Part shown: piece after piece, positions 6,208 through 10,805 of the stretch | Position numbering within the stretch: position 1 is the first letter of the stretch | Layout of the letters: every line of letters starts with the position of its first letter | DNA from: Candidatus Omnitrophota bacterium | Lineage (GTDB): Bacteria; Omnitrophota; Koll11; Gygaellales; Profunditerraquicolaceae | DNA length: 10,805 nucleotides | Assembly: GCA_028712045.1 (NCBI GenBank) | Contig: JAQTRA010000026.1 | Span: forward strand, 1-10,805 | Direction of reading: 5' to 3' | Notes under the pieces: model-generated | What the model was told of the DNA's origin: nothing | The model's database searches: none | Seen by the model: only the letters and a program-made list of their open reading frames with translations | Position numbers and translations under genes: made by a program

Positions 6208-7794
6208 ATGATTAAAATTTTAGTTAGCGATGCATTGTCAGAGGAAGGTTTGAAAGTATTTCAAGGGTCCAAAGAGCTTACTGTAGATGTAAAAACCGAT
6301 TTAAAGCCGGATGCCTTAAAAGAAATCATTAAGGATTATGATGGCCTGGTTGTGCGTAGCGCAACCAAAGTGACCAAAGAGATAATTCAGGCAGCGACTA
6401 AACTTAAAGTTATCGGCCGGGCTGGTGTGGGCCTGGATAATGTAGACTTAGAAGCAGCTACGCAAAAAGGGATCATTGTGATGAATACTCCGGGTGGCAA
6501 CACGATCTCTACTGCGGAGCATACTTTTAGCATGATTTTAGCTCTTTCGCGCAATATCCCTCAGGCAAACTCTTCAACTAAAAAAGGAGAGTGGAAACGC
6601 TCTAAATTTATGGGAGTTGAGCTTTATAGTAAAACCCTGGGAATTGTAGGTTTTGGCCGGATTGGTTCGGAAGTGGCCAAACGGGCTAAATCATTCGGGA
6701 TGAAAGTTTTAGCGTATGACCCGTTTTTATCCGCGAAAGTTGCTGAGAGTATCGGAGTAGAAATTGCCGAGTTAAAAAAAGTGCTAATGGAATCTGATTA
6801 TATTACTGTGCATACTCCGCTGACTGAGGAAACCCGGCATATGATTTCTGATGAGCAATTTGCGATGATGAAAAAAGGTGTGCGGATAATAAATTGCGCC
6901 CGCGGCGGAATTATTGATGAGCCGGCTTTAATTAAGGCATTGACTGATGGTAAAGTTGCCGGGGCGGCGATGGATGTTTTTGAAAACGAGCCGCTGGCTG
7001 CGGATAACCCATTTCTGAAACTGGATAATGTTGTGATCACTCCGCATCTGGGCGCTTCTACTGAAGAGGCTCAGGTTAATGTGGCTATTGAAGTCGCGGA
7101 AATTGTCCGCGATGCCCTGCTGGGCCGGGGAATTCGTAATGCCGCTAATTACCCCTGCTTGGAAGCTGAGGTTTGTAAGATCCTTAATCCTTATATTAAT
7201 CTGGCTGAGAAATTAGGGATGTTTACCGCGCAATTAGTCGAAGGCAGATTTCAGGAGTTAAATATAAATTACAGCGGGGAGATCACCAAATATGATTTAA
7301 ATTCAGTAACCATGGCTTTAGCTAAAGGCGTTCTTTCTCCGATACTAAAAGAGACGGTAAATTTTGTCAATGCCGTATCTTTGATTAAAGAGAGAGGCAT
7401 TCAATTACGAGAATCAAAATCAGCCCAGGAAGGTGAATTTGTCAATCTGATCCAATTGGAAATTAAGACGAATAAAGAAACTAAGAGTGTTTGCGGCACA
7501 CTTTCCAGTAATAAACAGCCGCGGATTGTAAAAATTGATGATTATTACCTGGAGTTATATCCGATCGGAGAGATGGTTTTCATCCGCAATTGGGATAAGC
7601 CGGGTTTAATCGGCAGCCTGGGGACATTCATGGGTAAAAATAAAATAAATATCGCGGCGATGACTTTTGGCCGGGATAAGCCCGGCGGTAAAGCCATCAG
7701 TATCCTGAATGTAGATAGCCAGGTGGGAGTAGAGATCCAAGAGGAAATAAAAAAACTAGAAAATATTTTAACGGTAAAAGTAATCAGGACCTGA
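6208..7794 (+). CDS. serA: D-3-phosphoglycerate dehydrogenase, long form with C-terminal ACT domain
   Basis: SerA oxidises 3-phosphoglycerate to 3-phosphohydroxypyruvate with NAD, the first step of serine synthesis. The 528-residue length is that of the long class (as in Mycobacterium) with an intervening domain and an ACT domain. The N-terminal substrate domain has RSATKVT and GRAGVGLDNVD. The Rossmann dinucleotide motif is GFGRIG (148-153). Catalytic Arg232 (NCARGGIIDE), Glu261 (FENEP) and His280 (TPHLGAS) are present. About 320-450 is the allosteric substrate-binding-like domain. The ACT domain, about 455-528, starts at VFIRNWDKPGLIG and includes NINIAAMTFGRDKPGGKA, which suggests feedback control by serine or another small ligand. 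AAGGAG (6197-6202) is 5 nt before the ATG. It follows the probable phosphoserine aminotransferase. Confidence 0.97.
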   Translation: MIKILVSDALSEEGLKVFQGSKELTVDVKTDLKPDALKEIIKDYDGLVVRSATKVTKEIIQAATKLKVIGRAGVGLDNVDLEAATQKGIIVMNTPGGNTISTAEHTFSMILALSRNIPQANSSTKKGEWKRSKFMGVELYSKTLGIVGFGRIGSEVAKRAKSFGMKVLAYDPFLSAKVAESIGVEIAELKKVLMESDYITVHTPLTEETRHMISDEQFAMMKKGVRIINCARGGIIDEPALIKALTDGKVAGAAMDVFENEPLAADNPFLKLDNVVITPHLGASTEEAQVNVAIEVAEIVRDALLGRGIRNAANYPCLEAEVCKILNPYINLAEKLGMFTAQLVEGRFQELNINYSGEITKYDLNSVTMALAKGVLSPILKETVNFVNAVSLIKERGIQLRESKSAQEGEFVNLIQLEIKTNKETKSVCGTLSSNKQPRIVKIDDYYLELYPIGEMVFIRNWDKPGLIGSLGTFMGKNKINIAAMTFGRDKPGGKAISILNVDSQVGVEIQEEIKKLENILTVKVIRT

Positions 7795-7815
7795 GGGTAT
7801 TAACTAGGAGTAAAT

Positions 7816-9054
7816 ATGGCGCCTAAACCGAAGATATATCTGCTGGATGTGACTAACCGCGATGGGGTGCAGACCTCGCGTATTTGTTTATCTAAACTGC
7901 AGAAGACAATGATTAACTGGTATCTGGATAAGATGGGAGTTTTCCAGTCGGAGTTTGGATTCCCGCTTACCCGCCATGAAACAAATTATCTGAATGCTAA
8001 CCTGGAGTTAGCCAAATTAGGGGGTTTTGCAAATATCCGTTTAAGCGGCTGGTTACGCGCCACCAAAGAAGATGTCCGGGCGGCTTTTAAGCTTGTGCCG
8101 CATTTAAAATACCTTAATCTTTCTATTTCCACCAGCGACCAGATGATCGTGCATAAATTTAAAGGTAAACTTGATCATCAGACAGTAATCAAAGAAATGA
8201 TTGAAGCGGTCAAGGAAGCTAAAGATTTAAAAGCCGAATCCGTGGGCGTTAATGCGGAAGATGCTTCGCGGACTAATATTGACTATCTGGTTGAGTTTGC
8301 GCTTAAGGCCAAAGAGGCCGGCGCTGACCGGATCCGTTATTGCGATACTTTAGGTTGTGATACTCCTTTTAGTATTTACGAGAGGATAAAGTTATTAGCC
8401 CAGACGGTTAAGCTTCCTATTGAGGTGCATTGTCATAATGATCTGGGTTTAGTCGTGGCTAATTCGATTGCCGGGGCCAGGGCAGCCAGCGATGCCGGTG
8501 TAGATTCATATATTAATACTTGTGTTAACGGGATGGGAGAACGCGCGGGTAATGCCGACCTGGTTTCGGTAATTTTGGCAATTAAATTCGGCCAGGGAAT
8601 GCAGGATTATGTGTTAGATGAAAAAGTAGATTTAAAAATGGCCTGGAAGATCTGTAAATATGCTTCTTATGCTTTCGGGGTGCCGATTCCGATTAACCAA
8701 CCCGGAGTTGGAGCCAATGCTTTTGCCCATGAATCGGGGATTCATGCCGACGGAGCATTAAAAGACCGGCGCAATTATGAACTTTATGATTACGAAGAAT
8801 TAGGCCGCGGTGAGCCGGAGATAATCGAGACGGGCAGAAAAATTACCGCCGGAGAATATTCCGGGATCAAGGGATTCCGCAATGTTTACGAAAAATTAGA
8901 AGTTGCTTTTAAGGATGACGGGGAAGCTACGCGGATTTTAGAGTTAGTCCGGTACGCTAATGTGCACAATCAGAAACCATTAGTTGATGATGAGCTTAAT
9001 TTTATTGCTAAGTATCCGGATATCGCGCATAAGATTTTCACTATGACGCCATAA
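7816..9054 (+). CDS. HMGL-family acyltransferase: homocitrate / isopropylmalate / Re-citrate synthase type
   Basis: This 412-residue protein belongs to the DRE-TIM metallolyase group that condenses acetyl-CoA with a 2-oxoacid. The metal/active-site start is DVTNRDGVQTSR (Arg15-Asp16). HCHND supplies the metal-binding histidines His205 and His207. NGMGERAGNADL (238-249) and FAHESGIHADG (304-314, with His305, Glu306 and His310) are family signatures. SEFGFPLTRHETNYL near residue 45-60 is unlike classical LeuA. The C terminus lacks the full LeuA regulatory domain. The substrate cannot be read from motifs. Candidates are oxaloacetate (Re-citrate synthase, known to be homologous to homocitrate synthase), 2-oxoglutarate (homocitrate) and pyruvate (citramalate). 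TAGGAG at 7805-7810 is 5 nt before the ATG. It follows serA by 21 nt and is probably co-transcribed. No leuB/C/D or lys genes are adjacent. Confidence 0.85.
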   Translation: MAPKPKIYLLDVTNRDGVQTSRICLSKLQKTMINWYLDKMGVFQSEFGFPLTRHETNYLNANLELAKLGGFANIRLSGWLRATKEDVRAAFKLVPHLKYLNLSISTSDQMIVHKFKGKLDHQTVIKEMIEAVKEAKDLKAESVGVNAEDASRTNIDYLVEFALKAKEAGADRIRYCDTLGCDTPFSIYERIKLLAQTVKLPIEVHCHNDLGLVVANSIAGARAASDAGVDSYINTCVNGMGERAGNADLVSVILAIKFGQGMQDYVLDEKVDLKMAWKICKYASYAFGVPIPINQPGVGANAFAHESGIHADGALKDRRNYELYDYEELGRGEPEIIETGRKITAGEYSGIKGFRNVYEKLEVAFKDDGEATRILELVRYANVHNQKPLVDDELNFIAKYPDIAHKIFTMTP

Positions 9055-10335
<1,281 letters not shown>

Positions 10336-10435
10336 GGTTTAGGGCGACAAAACTCTTGACTAGAATAGCCGGTTATGTTATATTTAAAACTCAAATAAAA
10401 AATAGATAAATAGCTATAGCCAAGGAGAGGTAAAG
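10336..10435 (+). other. Intergenic region between purA and the lipoprotein gene
   Basis: This 100 nt gap is the longest in the window. It holds a promoter-like sequence (10356-10384), an A-rich untranslated stretch (about 10385-10415) and a strong ribosome binding site, AAGGAGAGG (10422-10430), ending 5 nt before ATG 10436. I find no GC-rich stem followed by a T run, so purA read-through into the next gene is possible. Confidence 0.6.
10356..10384 (+). promoter_or_regulatory. Sigma-70-type promoter with extended -10
   Basis: TTGACT (10356-10361) is separated by exactly 17 nt from TATATT (10379-10384). A TG at 10376-10377 sits one base upstream, making an extended -10 (TGTTATATT). Transcription would start near 10391, giving a leader of roughly 45 nt to the lipoprotein ATG. 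This marks the start of a new transcription unit after the metabolic genes. The call is by consensus match only. Confidence 0.7.
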
Positions 10436-10805
10436 ATGAAAAATAACTTATTTAAAGCCACGTTAGTCTTATTTTTAACTTTAAGTTTAGCCGGCTGCAC
10501 TTTTATTTTTCAAAAAGGCAGGCGTTCGGATGCTCAAAAGATTGAGGAGCTAAGCGCGCAGTTGGATGAATTAAATAACGCCAAAAGCATGCTGGAACAG
10601 AAACTTGGCCAAGAGATAGACGATAAACAGGTTAAACTGCAGATGATGGAAAAAGGTTTAGTGATCACCGTTGTCGGCGACCTTTTATTTGATTCCGGGA
10701 AAGCTCAGATCAGATCCGAGGCTTACCCTTTGTTAGACAAAGTGTCGGCGGTATTAAAAGATAATATGGCTAAATTTAATGTAGGCATCGAGGGCCATAC
10801 GGATA
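10436..10805 (+). CDS. OmpA/Pal-type outer-membrane lipoprotein, 5' part only
   Basis: The first 123 residues are visible; the gene runs off the right edge. Residues 1-20 are a lipoprotein signal peptide with lipobox LAGC (18-21), so Cys21 should be acylated; Thr at +2 is compatible with outer-membrane sorting by E. coli rules. Residues about 30-68 are polar and heptad-like (IEELSAQLDELNNAKSMLEQ), a likely short coiled coil. From about residue 75 an OmpA-C/MotB-like peptidoglycan-binding domain begins: LVITVVGDLLFDSGKAQI, then LLDKVSAVL and GIEGHTD, the usual second motif, where the window ends. The protein probably ties the outer membrane to peptidoglycan. Coiled-coil plus OmpA lipoproteins are common, and this one is not classical Pal by its N-terminal region. 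AAGGAGAGG precedes the ATG and a good promoter lies upstream. Confidence 0.88.
   Translation, partial: MKNNLFKATLVLFLTLSLAGCTFIFQKGRRSDAQKIEELSAQLDELNNAKSMLEQKLGQEIDDKQVKLQMMEKGLVITVVGDLLFDSGKAQIRSEAYPLLDKVSAVLKDNMAKFNVGIEGHTD

Noticed and set aside
10336..10355. Terminator after purA
   Set aside because: The TTTAGGGTTTAGGGCG stretch after the stop is repetitive but forms no stable stem, and no T run follows.

Overview
The window is a densely packed stretch of bacterial chromosome read entirely from the + strand. It holds ten complete genes, the 3' end of an eleventh at the left edge and the 5' end of a twelfth at the right edge. The Kdo and Lpt genes point to a diderm bacterium that makes lipopolysaccharide. 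Moderate GC, heavy use of TTA and AAA codons, very short intergenic gaps and this mix of genes (a PPIase-less trigger factor, a fused LptC/LptA protein, a class V aminotransferase beside serA, and a homocitrate/Re-citrate synthase-like enzyme) remind me of Candidatus Omnitrophota (OP3) or relatives near the PVC group. That placement is an inference from memory, not a search result.

Region 1 (1-3469) is an envelope cluster: the end of kdsA, then kdsD/kpsF (arabinose-5-phosphate isomerase), kdsC (Kdo-8-phosphate phosphatase), an exported protein with an LptC-like and an LptA-like half, and lptB (the ABC ATPase of the LPS exporter). Four of the five genes overlap or abut (ATGA, 2 nt gap, 11 nt overlap, 20 nt overlap), which implies translational coupling. 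Together they make the Kdo sugar and help move LPS to the outer membrane.

Region 2 (3481-4991) is a protein quality-control pair: a short trigger factor that lacks the FKBP-type PPIase domain, then clpP. clpX does not follow clpP.

Region 3 (5016-9054) is amino-acid/central metabolism. A class V aminotransferase and SerA probably form a 3-phosphoglycerate-to-phosphoserine route with a non-SerC aminotransferase. An HMGL-family acyltransferase follows (homocitrate, isopropylmalate or Re-citrate synthase type). A GC-rich hairpin separates the aminotransferase from serA.

Region 4 (9067-10805) has purA (adenylosuccinate synthetase), a 100 nt gap with a near-consensus sigma-70-type promoter, and the start of an OmpA/Pal-type lipoprotein cut by the window end.

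I saw no RNA genes, mobile elements, CRISPR arrays or defence genes, and no gene-free stretch longer than about 100 nt. The most unusual items are the reduced trigger factor, the LptC/LptA fusion, the uncertain substrate of the 7816-9054 acyltransferase, and the paired hairpins ahead of serA.
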